Shown here: piece after piece, positions 45,619 through 54,885 of the stretch
Layout: the number at the start of each line of letters is the position of its first letter
Position numbering within the stretch: the first letter of the stretch is position 1
NCBI RefSeq assembly: GCF_021202945.1
Contig: NZ_JAJOYR010000001.1
Coordinates: 682,001 to 746,000, forward strand
Length of the DNA: 64,000 nucleotides
Source of the DNA: Stenotrophomonas sp. SY1
Lineage (GTDB): Bacteria; Pseudomonadota; Gammaproteobacteria; Xanthomonadales; Xanthomonadaceae
Direction: 5' to 3'
Notes under the pieces: generated by a model
The model's input: only the letters and a program-made list of their open reading frames with translations
Told to the model about the DNA's origin: nothing
Database searches by the model: none
Program-made: the position numbers and the translations under genes

Positions 45619-45895
45619 CGCCGCGCCTCCCGGGCAGGAGCTTGCCCAACAGTTTCCGGCGCAGTTGGACGACAGTAATGCCCAGCAGTGCAGCCGCGAC
45701 CCAGAACAGCACCTCGGTGGCTACAAGCGCCACGCTCAGCAGGGCGATCCGCGCGCCGGTCCCGACGCCGAACGCCACCGATATGGCAAATGTGGCCCAT
45801 GCCGCCAGGCAGATTGCACCGCCCACAGCAAGGATTCCCTTCTTTCCCTTCGAGCGGCCGAGCGCTGCGACCAGCTGGCCAATCGTCTTTCTCAT
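45608..45895 (-). CDS. Small two-helix membrane protein
   Basis: A 95-residue protein with a basic N-terminus (M-R-K-T-I-G ... K-G-K-K-G) and two hydrophobic segments (about 22-42 and 50-72). It ends in a basic tail (R-R-K-L-L-G-K-L-L-P-G-R-R). The second half (G-A-R-I-A-L-L-S-V-A-L-V and E-V-L-F-W-V-A-A-A-L-L-G) resembles transporter-suffix-domain proteins; this match is from memory and weak. It is first in an overlapping pair with the amidohydrolase lipoprotein and is divergent from an ECF sigma factor gene. Confidence 0.75.
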   Translation of the reverse strand: MRKTIGQLVAALGRSKGKKGILAVGGAICLAAWATFAISVAFGVGTGARIALLSVALVATEVLFWVAAALLGITVVQLRRKLLGKLLPGRRGDAA

Positions 45896-45977
45896 GGTCG
45901 TTTCCCTGTGTAGTTTTCGCTGGCGCCTGCTCGCGATGAACAGGCCAGTCCCTTGGGTAGTAACCTCCGGGCGCTGG

Positions 45978-46017
45978 TTTCTTACCGTTAACGCAATCAG
46001 GAACTGCGTGTAAGAAA
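45978..46017. promoter_or_regulatory. Spaced inverted repeat between the membrane protein and sigma-factor genes
   Basis: Arms TTTCTTAC (45978-45985) and GTAAGAAA (46010-46017) are 24 bp apart in the 173-bp divergent region. They could be an operator or two opposed promoter elements for the ECF sigma factor. No function is shown by sequence alone. Confidence 0.35.
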
Positions 46018-46068
46018 TCACTGCCGCCGAGCGACTGTGCGCATGTACTGACTGGAGACACTGCCCCG

Positions 46069-46554
46069 ATGCATCCGTTGTGGCCCGACGTCCAACTCCA
46101 CCTGCCACGCGTATGGCGGGCGGTCCGCGCCTACGAGCGCGACCGGGGTGCGCAGGAGGACCTGGTGCAGGAAGTGTTGCTGGCCGTGTGGCAGGGGCTG
46201 CCACGGCTGCGTGATCCCGCCCGGCTCCCTGCCTACATGCTTCGCATTGCCCACAACCTCGGCGCCAGCCACGTGCGGCAGGCCGTGCGCACGCCGGACC
46301 GCTCACACCTGGACCAGGAGGCAATGGAGTCCATTGCCGATGCCGCATCGGCTCCCGGCGAAGCCGACACGCAATGGCTGCTTGACGCGCTGCGCCTGAT
46401 CCCGCTGCCCCAACGACAAGTGCTCCTGCTGCAACTGGAGGGCTTCGATTACAAGGAGATCGCCGAGATGCTTGGCATCAGCACCGACAACGTGGGCGTG
46501 CGGGCGCACCGGGCCCGCAAGGCACTGCAGGAGATCCACGATGGACATCAATGA
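46069..46554 (+). CDS. ECF-type RNA polymerase sigma factor
   Basis: A 161-residue sigma-70 family protein with only regions 2 and 4. Region 2 (about 10-75) contains E-D-L-V-Q-E-V-L-L-A-V-W-Q and L-P-A-Y-M-L-R-I-A-H-N. Region 4 (about 105-155) contains L-P-L-P-Q-R-Q-V-L-L-L-Q and the HTH Y-K-E-I-A-E-M-L-G-I-S-T-D-N-V-G-V-R. The downstream membrane protein overlaps it by 14 bp (ATG inside the sigma stop region) and is the likely anti-sigma or regulatory partner. The regulon is unknown; autoregulation is common. Confidence 0.93.
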   Translation: MHPLWPDVQLHLPRVWRAVRAYERDRGAQEDLVQEVLLAVWQGLPRLRDPARLPAYMLRIAHNLGASHVRQAVRTPDRSHLDQEAMESIADAASAPGEADTQWLLDALRLIPLPQRQVLLLQLEGFDYKEIAEMLGISTDNVGVRAHRARKALQEIHDGHQ

Positions 46555-47113
46555 CGACGCCCTGCGCACGCTCTGGCAACGCCAGCAGCCCCCCTCGGGC
46601 CTGGCCGACGCGATGGCCCGGAAGATCCAGCGGCACCGCCGCGTCGAGAAGCTGCGCCGCGTCATCGAAGTCGCATTGACGGTCGCGGGAGTTGCCCTGC
46701 TCACGTGGCCGGTAGCGGATGGGCGGCTGTCAGCGGGCCAATGGTTGTTGATCCCGTTCTTCTCGGTGTTCCTCGTCGCCAGCTGGACCATCCTGCTGCG
46801 ACAGCAGGCCGACCAACACACCGCCGCCCGCGAGCCGGTGTCGGTCTACGCCTCCATCCGGAAGCTGCAACTGCGCAACAGGCTGCGGCACCTGAAGCTG
46901 GCCCATGTCTCGGCGCTCGCGCTGAGTGGCTATGCCCTGATCAGCCTGATCGCCTGCCAACTGCTCGGCACGACCGAGTGGCAGCACGCCGCGCTCCGCC
47001 TGGCGGCGTGGGCCATCGTCTGGATGGGCGGAACCTGGTGGCTGGTCAGGAGACAAGGCGCGACGATACGGCAGGAGTACCGTCGCATCGCGCGGCTTGG
47101 CGCAGGCGACTAA
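46541..47113 (+). CDS. Membrane protein overlapping the ECF sigma factor; probable anti-sigma partner
   Basis: A 190-residue protein with a soluble N-terminal ~40 residues (D-D-A-L-R-T-L-W-Q-R-Q) and four hydrophobic segments (about 50-66, 68-85, 120-140, 145-165). The start at 46541 overlaps the sigma gene end by 14 bp. Position and topology fit an anti-sigma factor, but no zinc anti-sigma H-x3-C-x2-C motif is present, so the role is inference. Confidence 0.75.
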   Translation: MDINDDALRTLWQRQQPPSGLADAMARKIQRHRRVEKLRRVIEVALTVAGVALLTWPVADGRLSAGQWLLIPFFSVFLVASWTILLRQQADQHTAAREPVSVYASIRKLQLRNRLRHLKLAHVSALALSGYALISLIACQLLGTTEWQHAALRLAAWAIVWMGGTWWLVRRQGATIRQEYRRIARLGAGD

Positions 47114-47305
47114 CGCGAAATCAGCTGTTGCAGGAAGCCCCGGGCTGAAGCGATAGCAGCAGAACTGCCATCGCTGGTGCGGTGCCTGCTGCGGGCAGGA
47201 AACGCTCATCGAGCGACCAGAACAAGCGCACACTCCAGCGTCCCCGCCAGCGCCCGGCATCGCGCATTTCCGCTACCCTGTGCTCGTTTTGCAACGAGAC
47301 CAGCC

Positions 47306-48211
47306 GTGGATTCCTTCAACCTGATGCGCGCTTTTCGACGAATCGTCGAACGCGGTGGCCTAGCGCGGGCAGCCGATGACCTGGGTATGTCGGCGGCGGG
47401 GCTGAGCAAGCAGTTGCGGATGCTGGAGGATCACCTCGGGGTCGTGCTGCTGCAACGTACTACCCGCCGCATGAGCCTGACCGATACCGGCAAAGCGTAT
47501 TACGCGGAATGCTGCCGTCTGCTTGACGATCTGGACGCACTGGAAAGCGGTATCGCCGATCAGCGCGGTGAGATTAGTGGCCGACTGCGGGTCAACGCGC
47601 CGCTGTCGTTCGCACTGAGTACGCTGTCTCCGCTGCTGCCGCGCTTCCTCGCCCAGCATCCGCAACTGGCGCTGGACCTGGTGATGGAAGACCGTCTGGT
47701 CGATACGGTGGGCGAGGGCTTTGATGTATCGCTGCGGCTGCGTGCGGACCTGGAGGATTCCACGCTGGTCGCACGACGGCTGGCATCGGTGCAGCAGGTA
47801 CTGTGCGCGGCGCCGGCTTATCTGCAACAGCACCCGGCACCCACCACGGTGGAGCAGCTGGGTGACCACACCCTGCTGGCCTACAGCCTGTCCGACTCAC
47901 CCGGCAGCTGGCCGCTGCATGGCCCGGATGGCAGCGTCACGGTGACCCGGCCGGCGCGGGTCAGCGCCAACAACAGCCTGCTGCTGCGCGACCTGTTGGT
48001 GGCCGGCCTGGGCATCGGCGCGTTGCCCTCGTTCCTGGCCGCACCGGCGCTCGCCAACGGCCAGCTGCAACAGGTGCTGGCCGATCATCGCTATCCGCCG
48101 CGCATCGTCTACGCGGTCTATCCCACTCAACGCCACCTGCAGCGCAAGGTGCGCGCCTTCATTGATTTTCTGCACGAAGAACTACCGCAGGCCGACGGCC
48201 TGGATTGCTGA
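47306..48211 (+). CDS. LysR-family transcriptional regulator
   Basis: A 301-residue regulator. The GTG start at 47306 puts the HTH at the usual place (residues 2-60: F-R-R-I-V-E-R-G-G-L-A-R-A-A-D-D-L-G-M-S). The substrate-binding domain (about 88-295) has G-R-L-R-V-N-A-P and A-P-A-Y-L. It is of the CrgA/AaeR type. It is followed on the same strand, 92 bp later, by the exported cyclase-family gene, which it may control although divergent targets are more usual. Confidence 0.92.
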   Translation: MDSFNLMRAFRRIVERGGLARAADDLGMSAAGLSKQLRMLEDHLGVVLLQRTTRRMSLTDTGKAYYAECCRLLDDLDALESGIADQRGEISGRLRVNAPLSFALSTLSPLLPRFLAQHPQLALDLVMEDRLVDTVGEGFDVSLRLRADLEDSTLVARRLASVQQVLCAAPAYLQQHPAPTTVEQLGDHTLLAYSLSDSPGSWPLHGPDGSVTVTRPARVSANNSLLLRDLLVAGLGIGALPSFLAAPALANGQLQQVLADHRYPPRIVYAVYPTQRHLQRKVRAFIDFLHEELPQADGLDC

Positions 48212-48303
48212 CGCCCAGCGAAAAATGAGCTGCCCGGAGGCGGCTGTTTCGCTCCCCGGGCGCTGCCTAACCTGTGTTTACCCCCGCTGAACCAGGTACT
48301 GCA

Positions 48304-49344
48304 ATGTCGCTTCCGTCTCCGTTCCCTGCATCACGCATGTCTCGCCTCGCCAGCGCGCTCGGCCTGTTGTTGGCCGCAGTCCCGCCACTGGCCGTCGCGC
48401 ACCAGAGCCCGCCGCCCGAACAGGTACCCTCCGGCCAGCAGGTCGGTATCAGTCCGTGGGGCCCGACGGATGAAATCGGCCGACTCAATCTGATCACCGA
48501 AGCATCGCGCGCCGCGATCCTGTCGCGGGTCAGCGGCGGCAAGGTCTACGATCTGGCCACCGACTACTACGTCGGCATGCCCAGCTGGCAGGACGCAGGC
48601 GACCCGCACTACCAGTTCTGGATGACCCACACGCCGCAGGGCACCGTGGTCGACGACCCCATGGGCGTTGGCGCAGCGATGAATACCACGCGCAGTTACA
48701 CCGGGACCGCGTTCTCGATGTACAGCCACACCGGCACGCATATCGACGCGCTCAACCACTTCGGCATCCACGGTCGCATCTGGAATGGCTTCGAGGCCAG
48801 CACGCACCTTGGTGATCGCGGCTGGAAGGTCACCGGCATCGAGAAATTCCCGCCGCTGGTAGCGCGTGGCGTGCTGATCGACGTTGCTAGTGCCAAGGGA
48901 GTGAACATGCTTCCGGACAGCTACCGCGTCACCCGTCAGGACCTGAAGGACGCGCTGCGCCGGCAGAACGTCAGCCTGCAGGAGGGCGACATCGTACTGA
49001 TCCGCACCGGGCGCATGCAGCTGTTCAACCAGCCCAAGGCCTACATGGCCAACCCGCCAGGCATGAGCCTGGATGCAGCCCGCTTTCTGGTCGAGGACGG
49101 CGGTGCGATCGTGGTGGGTGCCGACAACCTGAGCTTCGAGACCTTCCCCTCCGAAGTGGCTGACGACTATGTGCCACTGCACACCTACCTGCTGGCCCAG
49201 CAGGGCGCACCGATCATCGAGCTGATCGCCCTGGACGAACTGGCCCGCGACAAGGTCTATGAATTCGCCTTCATCGGCGGGCCGCTGAAGATCCGCGGCG
49301 GTGATGCGGCACCGTTGCGTCCGGTGGCGTTGCCGGTGCGTTGA
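48304..49344 (+). CDS. Exported cyclase-family (kynurenine formamidase-like) protein
   Basis: A 346-residue metal-dependent hydrolase of the PF04199 family. The metal motif H-T-G-T-H-I-D-A-L-N-H-F lies near residue 140, with D-L-A-T-D-Y and G-V-L-I-D-V as further family marks. A signal peptide (R-L-A-S-A-L-G-L-L-L-A-A-V-P-P-L-A-V-A) indicates export, unlike cytoplasmic kynurenine formamidases. The ATG at 48304 was preferred over 48274, as the signal peptide begins soon after. Likely substrates are cyclic amides or lactones; unproven. Confidence 0.9.
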   Translation: MSLPSPFPASRMSRLASALGLLLAAVPPLAVAHQSPPPEQVPSGQQVGISPWGPTDEIGRLNLITEASRAAILSRVSGGKVYDLATDYYVGMPSWQDAGDPHYQFWMTHTPQGTVVDDPMGVGAAMNTTRSYTGTAFSMYSHTGTHIDALNHFGIHGRIWNGFEASTHLGDRGWKVTGIEKFPPLVARGVLIDVASAKGVNMLPDSYRVTRQDLKDALRRQNVSLQEGDIVLIRTGRMQLFNQPKAYMANPPGMSLDAARFLVEDGGAIVVGADNLSFETFPSEVADDYVPLHTYLLAQQGAPIIELIALDELARDKVYEFAFIGGPLKIRGGDAAPLRPVALPVR

Positions 49345-49352
49345 GAGTGATC

Positions 49353-49377
49353 CGTGGTGCCGGCTGATGCCGGGTAC
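49353..49377. repeat. Degenerate REP/SMAG-like palindrome
   Basis: TGGTGCCGGC-TGAT-GCCGGG-TACC just after the cyclase gene resembles the GTAG-type repeats with a GCCGGC stem found in Stenotrophomonas. It could act as a transcript-end hairpin. Confidence 0.4.
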
Positions 49378-49535
49378 CGCTGGATGAGGCGCGTGTTCTC
49401 GATGCGCGGGTCTGGTTGCGCGCGTTCGCGGGATGACTGCTTCCGGTCGTATGGCGCCTGCCACAGGATAGCGGTCTTCCACACCATGCCCAGCAAGGCC
49501 CGGGCATCTTCATCGGGGCCGGGCCTTGCGCCAAC

Positions 49536-49705
49536 TTTCAGTCCGGCGTGTGGAATACATCCGCGTGCAGACTTCCGGATTGCGGTCCGCGTGCGTGTGT
49601 CATCTGAACAGCCGTATCGACCATCGCCGGCGGGCTGGCAACTTGGGCTTTCCAGCCGTCTAGGTCCTGCAAGTCTTCGGCATCGGTGACCATTCTGCTG
49701 CGGCC
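49536..49705 (-). pseudogene. Decayed copy of the 3' end of the ferredoxin reductase gene
   Basis: The segment aligns with 54991-55168, the end of the intact reductase gene, with many substitutions and a deletion of about 8 bp. Read on the minus strand it gives L-Q-D-L-D-G-W-K-A, then M-V-D-T-A-V-Q-M-T-H-A-R-G, then H-A-D-V-F-H-T-P-D and stop, against the intact M-V-D-A-A-A-Q-M-T-R-A-R-G version. The frame is broken by the deletion and nothing upstream of it is kept. The autotransporter at 50111-54592 lies between the two copies. Confidence 0.85.
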
Positions 49706-49710
49706 AGTAG

Positions 49711-49754
49711 GTGCCGTAGAGGTGCCGTAGAGGCGCCGGAAAGGCGCCGGAAAG
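49711..49754. repeat. Tandem 11-bp repeats (two pairs)
   Basis: GTGCCGTAGAG twice, followed directly by GCGCCGGAAAG twice. The two units share 8 of 11 bases. They start six bases after the decayed reductase copy, at a likely recombination boundary. The rest of 49755-50110 shows no gene. Confidence 0.85.
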
Positions 49755-50110
49755 GCAAGCGTGAAGGAGCGCCAGGTTCGAGGGCAGCGACGCCAGCGCC
49801 CGTGCCCACTGGCCCTGGCCGGTAGTTTTACTGGTGCGGCCTGCGTAGAACCGCAGAGGCGATTCCGGGCTGCCGGGAGCAGTATCGTGCTGTTGGATTG
49901 GCGAATCAGTGATAAGGCCCGCCAGCTGCTGCGGCGGATGAAATGTCAGGCTCGATGCCCGGTGCGGGTGCACCCACCTGGCCCCCAACGTGAGGCCGCC
50001 GACCTTCTCTCGGTCGGGATTTTCCTGCGATATCGACAGCGGTGGCGCGCTCAACAGCGCAAGCCGTACATGGCTCTTCTCACGTGGATCTACAAAGGAT
50101 TCCGTTCGCC

Positions 50111-53100
50111 ATGAACAGGTTCTATAGGGTGATCTGGAGCGCCGCAGTTGGCGCATGGGTGGTCGTTTCTGAACTGGGAAAGCGACCTGACTCCACTCGT
50201 TCCTCCTGCAGCAGCAACGCCCAAGACGGCGGTTCTCATCAGACATTGATAAGGAATGCCTGTGCGGCAGCAATCTCCGGCATCTGCCTGGGAGCGCCGA
50301 GCGCTGCGTTTGCGACGTGTACTGGATTGAGCTCCCCGACAATCACCTGCACGTCTCCGCCTCCGGATACGGGGTACCTGCAATCATTCTCATCGGTGCC
50401 TACGGTCGCCACCCTGACGAACTGGCAGGTGACCGATGGCGCGCTTTCGCTGGTCAATGACAGTACGTCCCCAGCGATATCCATGGCGATCAACGCAAAC
50501 GGACTCCTGATCAACAACACCGCCTTCACCACCAGCCCCGCCTTGAGCGTGAATGCGGGAAACAACTCCGTTGCCGGTGGGCAGGCAAGCATCATCATCC
50601 GTGATTCCACGATACAGGGCGGGGCATCCGGGACCAACGCGGTTGGGCTGTTCGCGCAGTCAAGCAACGGTAGCGCGACCATCACCGCAACCAACACCAA
50701 TGTCACATCGCCGTCCGGCGCGACCCAGGGCGCGGTCCGTGCATTTGACAGTGGTGCCGGTTCGGCAAGGATTGAATTCACCGGCGGCGCAGTTACCACT
50801 GCGAACAATGCGGGCTATGGCCTGTTGGCGAGCTCCAATACGGGCGCTGTCACCATCGTTTCGACAGCCGGCACGATCACCACTGGCGGAACAACGGCCG
50901 CGGGCATCCAGGCCATGACCGGCGGCGCAGGCACCGCAAACATCAACAATTCTTCCAAGGTCACCACGACAGGAGGAAGCAGCAGCGGGATCAACGCGAT
51001 GATCTCGTCGGGGACGTTGGACATCACCAACAGCGGTGATATCACCACAGGCGGGGCAGACTCCTCCGGAATAAGCGCGCAGGGATCCGGCGGTGCGATT
51101 CGTATCGACAACAGAGCAGCCATTTCCACGAGCGGTGCAACCGCTTACGGCATCACGGCGACGGGCTTCGGTGGTTCGGTCACGGTGACCAATACCGGCA
51201 CCCTCTCGACAACGGCCAGCGGCGCGGAAGCCATCCGCGCATTCGGTGCGAATGCCGATGTCAACGTCACCAACGGAGGCGCCATCACCACCGGCACGGC
51301 GGGGGCGAACGGTATCACGGCGCTTGCTTTCGGCACTGGCAACAGCACTTTGACCAATACAGGAAACGTGACGATCAATGGCGCGGCCAGAGCGTTGGAC
51401 GCGGAGGTCAGTGCCGGCACGGCGACGATTAACCAGCAGGCGGGAGACCTGCGCATCACCGGCGCGACCGTACCCGTCGTCTACGCGCGAACCCAGGGTG
51501 CGGGTGCTGCCACTATCAACATGAGTGGCGGAACCATCAACGTCAGTGGCACCAACACCAACGGTCATGGCATGGAGGCACATGCTTCGGGAACCGGCAA
51601 TGCGGCTGTGAACATGACGGGTGGGAGCGTCATCGTGCCCGGCACCGGTATTGCGGTCTGGAACGGAAATACCGGCACAGGCGTAGTCAGCGCCACGACG
51701 TCGGCGGGAACCACGATCAACTCCGGCTCCACGGGCATATGGGCGTATGGAGGGGTGGGCACAAGCGGGTCCGTATTGATCGACTCGCAATCCGTCATCA
51801 CCTCCACGAACCAAGGCGGTATCAGTGCAACCGGTACCGGCACCGCGCCCGTCACCGTCAAGCAAACCGGAGGCAGTATTGCCTCTGCCGGGACTGGCAT
51901 CCTCGCAAGGGGTGGCGGCACGGTCGATGTAACCAACAGTGGTGTGGTCACGACCAGTGGGGCAGGGGCCTACGGCATCGACGCCTATACAAGCGGGCCG
52001 GCCAATGTGGTCGTCAGCAATATGGGAAACATCTCCACGTCCGGTAACAGTACGGTCGGCATCCACGCATCTTCAACAGGTGTTGGCGGCATTGCCCTGA
52101 CCAACAGTGGCGCGCTCACAATGGCGACCGGATCAGGCATCTATGCCTCCAATGGCACGGGCCCCATCAGCATCAACAATGCGGGCGCGATCTCGATAGG
52201 CGGGCCGAGCTATGCAGGCATCATCGGCTACTCGCAGGATGGCCCGATCGATATCACCAACTCGGCACGCATTACGGCTACCGGGTTGTACACATCAGGC
52301 ATCAATGCTTCGAGCGGCTTCGGCGCGGCCGCTGCCAACCCGATCATCAAGGTGACCAATACCGGGGACATCGCCGTCGGGGGCGACGGCATTTCGCTTT
52401 ACTCGGCCCTCGGTAGCATTGCGGCGAGCAACACCGCTGCGGTCACTTCCACAGGCCAGGGATACGACGGCGCTTTCGTACGCGCGGACAGGGGAACGGC
52501 ACGGTTCGACAACGCGGCGACGGGCAACGTTCAAGGCGGTTGGGGGGCCTATGGCGGCATAGGGGTTCGCACCGGGGGGCGCACGCAGATCGTGAGCAAT
52601 GCCGGTACGGTGGGCGCGCTGAGCGATCGCGCTGTCCAGTTCGATCACAAAGGGCTATGGGGTGTCGCGCAGCTGAACAATACCGGCACCCTGCTGGGAA
52701 CCGTCACCGCGTACCAATCCGGGGTGACCATCGGCAACGGTGGCCAATGGAATCTGCGCAGCTTTGCCGACAGCGATGGCAACGGCGTACGCGATACGTT
52801 GGCGGTGGCCATCAGCAATCTGGGGACGAGCGGCGTAAACGTCGTCAACAACACGGGGACGTTGGCTCTACTCACGCATGACGGTACCGGAACAACGCTC
52901 GATACGACCGGAATGTATCTCCCGTTCGGCAATGCAAACAACACGATGGCGCTCAACAGCCCCGCACAGGGACAGCTGTTGAATGTGCTGACCTTCAACA
53001 ACAGTGGCGTCATCGATCTGCACGCCAATCCGGACGCAGGCGACGTGCTGGTAATCAGTGGAGGCGCCACGCCCGGCGCCGACGGCGGCGGGGTATTTGT

Positions 53101-54592
53101 CAGCAACGGCGGCACCTTGCAGCTGGACACCGTACTCAATGAGGGCGCCACCGCTTCGGTGTCGGACATTCTGGTTCTGGATTCCACGCAGCTGGGCACC
53201 GGGCCCACCGGTGTCGTGGTGACCAATGTGGGCGGTGCCGGTGCACAGACCTTGGCCGATGGCATACCTGTCGTGGAGGTGCTCAACAAACTCGCCTCCG
53301 CGCCCGGCGTACTTGCGTTGACTGGCAGGGCGGTCGCCGGGCCGTACGACTACTTTCTGTATCAGGGCGGAAACCCGGTGGGTGGTGATCCCGCTGATGG
53401 CAACTGGTATCTACGCAGCGAGCTCCAGCCGCCACCCCCACCTCCTCCGCCACCCCCACCCCCGCCTCCTCCACCACCACCGCCGGTGCCGCCGGACCCG
53501 GACCCGCCGCCTCCGCCTCCTCCTCCCCCAGATCCGCCGTACCCTCCGGTACCGCCGGATCCGGATCCTCCTACGCCGCCGAACCCACCGGCACCGCCCA
53601 CACCGCCGGCGCCATTCTGTGAAGATTGCCCGCGGCCGTTGCCAATCATCCGTCCGGAAGTGGGTGCTTACCTGGGCAACCAGGCGGCCTCGATCGGGAT
53701 GTTCCGCCACACCCTGCATGATCGTCTTGGCGAGGTGGACTTCACGGAGCGTCAGCGACGCGACGGCAATCCCGGTGGAGCATGGGCCCGCGTACAACGC
53801 CGCCAGTTCGATACATCCGCCGGGCGCACGCAGGTGGATCTGAGTACGGACACCACGCTGGTGCAGGTGGGCGCCGAGTTCGTTCGCTGGACGCAGAGCG
53901 ATCAACGGTTCCACCTGGGCGCGATGCTTGGGTGGGGGCAGGCCGACACCGATGCACAAAGCATCTGGACCGGTTACCGCGCCAAGGGCAAGGTGGAAGG
54001 CACGCTTATCGGCATATATGGGACGTGGTATCAGAGTGCAGCCGAACCCACTGGATTCTACGTGGACAGCTGGGTGCAGTACGGTGACTTCCGCAATCGT
54101 GTTCAAGGTGAACTGCTGCCACTGGAGCGCTACGACAGCACCGCTTGGGCGGTTTCCATCGAGGCCGGCTATGCGTTCGAACTCGGGCGAGGAACGAACA
54201 GCGTGTACTACCTTGAGCCTCAGGCGCAGGTCATCCACAGCGAGTACGACGACGATGCGCATCGCGAAGTCAACGGCACGATAGTGCGCTCGCGGGATGC
54301 GGGAGATCTGACCACGCGCCTGGGCGCGCGGGCATATGCACGTTCGCTCAGCGAGAATCGCGTCCAGCCGTTCGTGGAGGTCAACTGGTGGCATTACGGC
54401 GGCCACGAGGAGTTCTCGTTCAACCGGTACGTCGAACGCCTGGAGCGGTCTGCGGACTCCTATGAGTTGAAAGTCGGCGCACAAGCGGAGCTGGGGTCGC
54501 GCTGGACCGGCTGGGCCCACCTTGCCTACCGGAGTGGAGACGGCGACTTCCGCGACATAGAGGCGCTGCTGGGCGCGAGGTACGGATGGTAG
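50111..54592 (+). CDS. Classical autotransporter with ESPR signal and long proline-rich linker
   Basis: A 1493-residue surface protein. The ATG at 50111 gives an extended signal peptide region (M-N-R-F-Y-R-V-I-W-S-A-A-V-G-A-W-V-V-V-S-E), a hydrophobic segment near 65-82, and cleavage around A-A-F-A-T. The passenger is a long beta-helix of repeats like I-T-T-x-G-x-x-A-x-G-I-x-A and V-T-N-T-G. A proline/aspartate linker at about 1107-1167 (many P-P-P, P-D-P-D-P) precedes the barrel (about 1200-1493, ending R-Y-G-W). It lacks the PATR modules of the other two autotransporters, so it is a different lineage. The gene is bracketed by duplicated reductase-gene ends and followed by its own terminator, consistent with insertion as a unit. 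Confidence 0.94.
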   Translation: MNRFYRVIWSAAVGAWVVVSELGKRPDSTRSSCSSNAQDGGSHQTLIRNACAAAISGICLGAPSAAFATCTGLSSPTITCTSPPPDTGYLQSFSSVPTVATLTNWQVTDGALSLVNDSTSPAISMAINANGLLINNTAFTTSPALSVNAGNNSVAGGQASIIIRDSTIQGGASGTNAVGLFAQSSNGSATITATNTNVTSPSGATQGAVRAFDSGAGSARIEFTGGAVTTANNAGYGLLASSNTGAVTIVSTAGTITTGGTTAAGIQAMTGGAGTANINNSSKVTTTGGSSSGINAMISSGTLDITNSGDITTGGADSSGISAQGSGGAIRIDNRAAISTSGATAYGITATGFGGSVTVTNTGTLSTTASGAEAIRAFGANADVNVTNGGAITTGTAGANGITALAFGTGNSTLTNTGNVTINGAARALDAEVSAGTATINQQAGDLRITGATVPVVYARTQGAGAATINMSGGTINVSGTNTNGHGMEAHASGTGNAAVNMTGGSVIVPGTGIAVWNGNTGTGVVSATTSAGTTINSGSTGIWAYGGVGTSGSVLIDSQSVITSTNQGGISATGTGTAPVTVKQTGGSIASAGTGILARGGGTVDVTNSGVVTTSGAGAYGIDAYTSGPANVVVSNMGNISTSGNSTVGIHASSTGVGGIALTNSGALTMATGSGIYASNGTGPISINNAGAISIGGPSYAGIIGYSQDGPIDITNSARITATGLYTSGINASSGFGAAAANPIIKVTNTGDIAVGGDGISLYSALGSIAASNTAAVTSTGQGYDGAFVRADRGTARFDNAATGNVQGGWGAYGGIGVRTGGRTQIVSNAGTVGALSDRAVQFDHKGLWGVAQLNNTGTLLGTVTAYQSGVTIGNGGQWNLRSFADSDGNGVRDTLAVAISNLGTSGVNVVNNTGTLALLTHDGTGTTLDTTGMYLPFGNANNTMALNSPAQGQLLNVLTFNNSGVIDLHANPDAGDVLVISGGATPGADGGGVFVSNGGTLQLDTVLNEGATASVSDILVLDSTQLGTGPTGVVVTNVGGAGAQTLADGIPVVEVLNKLASAPGVLALTGRAVAGPYDYFLYQGGNPVGGDPADGNWYLRSELQPPPPPPPPPPPPPPPPPPPVPPDPDPPPPPPPPPDPPYPPVPPDPDPPTPPNPPAPPTPPAPFCEDCPRPLPIIRPEVGAYLGNQAASIGMFRHTLHDRLGEVDFTERQRRDGNPGGAWARVQRRQFDTSAGRTQVDLSTDTTLVQVGAEFVRWTQSDQRFHLGAMLGWGQADTDAQSIWTGYRAKGKVEGTLIGIYGTWYQSAAEPTGFYVDSWVQYGDFRNRVQGELLPLERYDSTAWAVSIEAGYAFELGRGTNSVYYLEPQAQVIHSEYDDDAHREVNGTIVRSRDAGDLTTRLGARAYARSLSENRVQPFVEVNWWHYGGHEEFSFNRYVERLERSADSYELKVGAQAELGSRWTGWAHLAYRSGDGDFRDIEALLGARYGW

Positions 54593-54639
54593 GAAGCAGG
54601 ACCGCGAGCCAGCGCCATCGAGGCGTGCATTGACAAAAC

Positions 54640-54657
54640 GCCCAGCCGGCGCTGGGC
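54640..54657 (+). terminator. Hairpin terminator after the third autotransporter
   Basis: Stem GCCCAGC / GCTGGGC with a CGGC loop, followed by CTTGGTTTG. The T-run is imperfect. It lies 48 bp after the autotransporter stop. Confidence 0.6.
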
Positions 54658-54885
54658 CTTGGTTTGTGTTCGTGAATTGCCGGTCAGGACTCGAGCGAGC
54701 TGCGTTGCCGCGCCATTGCGCAGCTGCTACGTCGCGAGCGAGGAAATGTGCCCAGCCAGAAGCTGGAAGCAGTCTCGCTCGCGACGACTTGATGACGCGA
54801 TTTCAGGAAGCAACACCATCGACTGGTCACAAAGTGGCCGATACGACATCTGCAGTCAGCTGCCCTCTACTGGAGAGAGTGTAAA

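Noticed and set aside
44419..45678. A 419-codon plus-strand open frame
   Set aside because: Antisense to the amidohydrolase lipoprotein, which has a complete metal site and lipobox.
53283..53649. Glycine-rich minus-strand frames
   Set aside because: Complement of the proline-rich linker codons of the third autotransporter.
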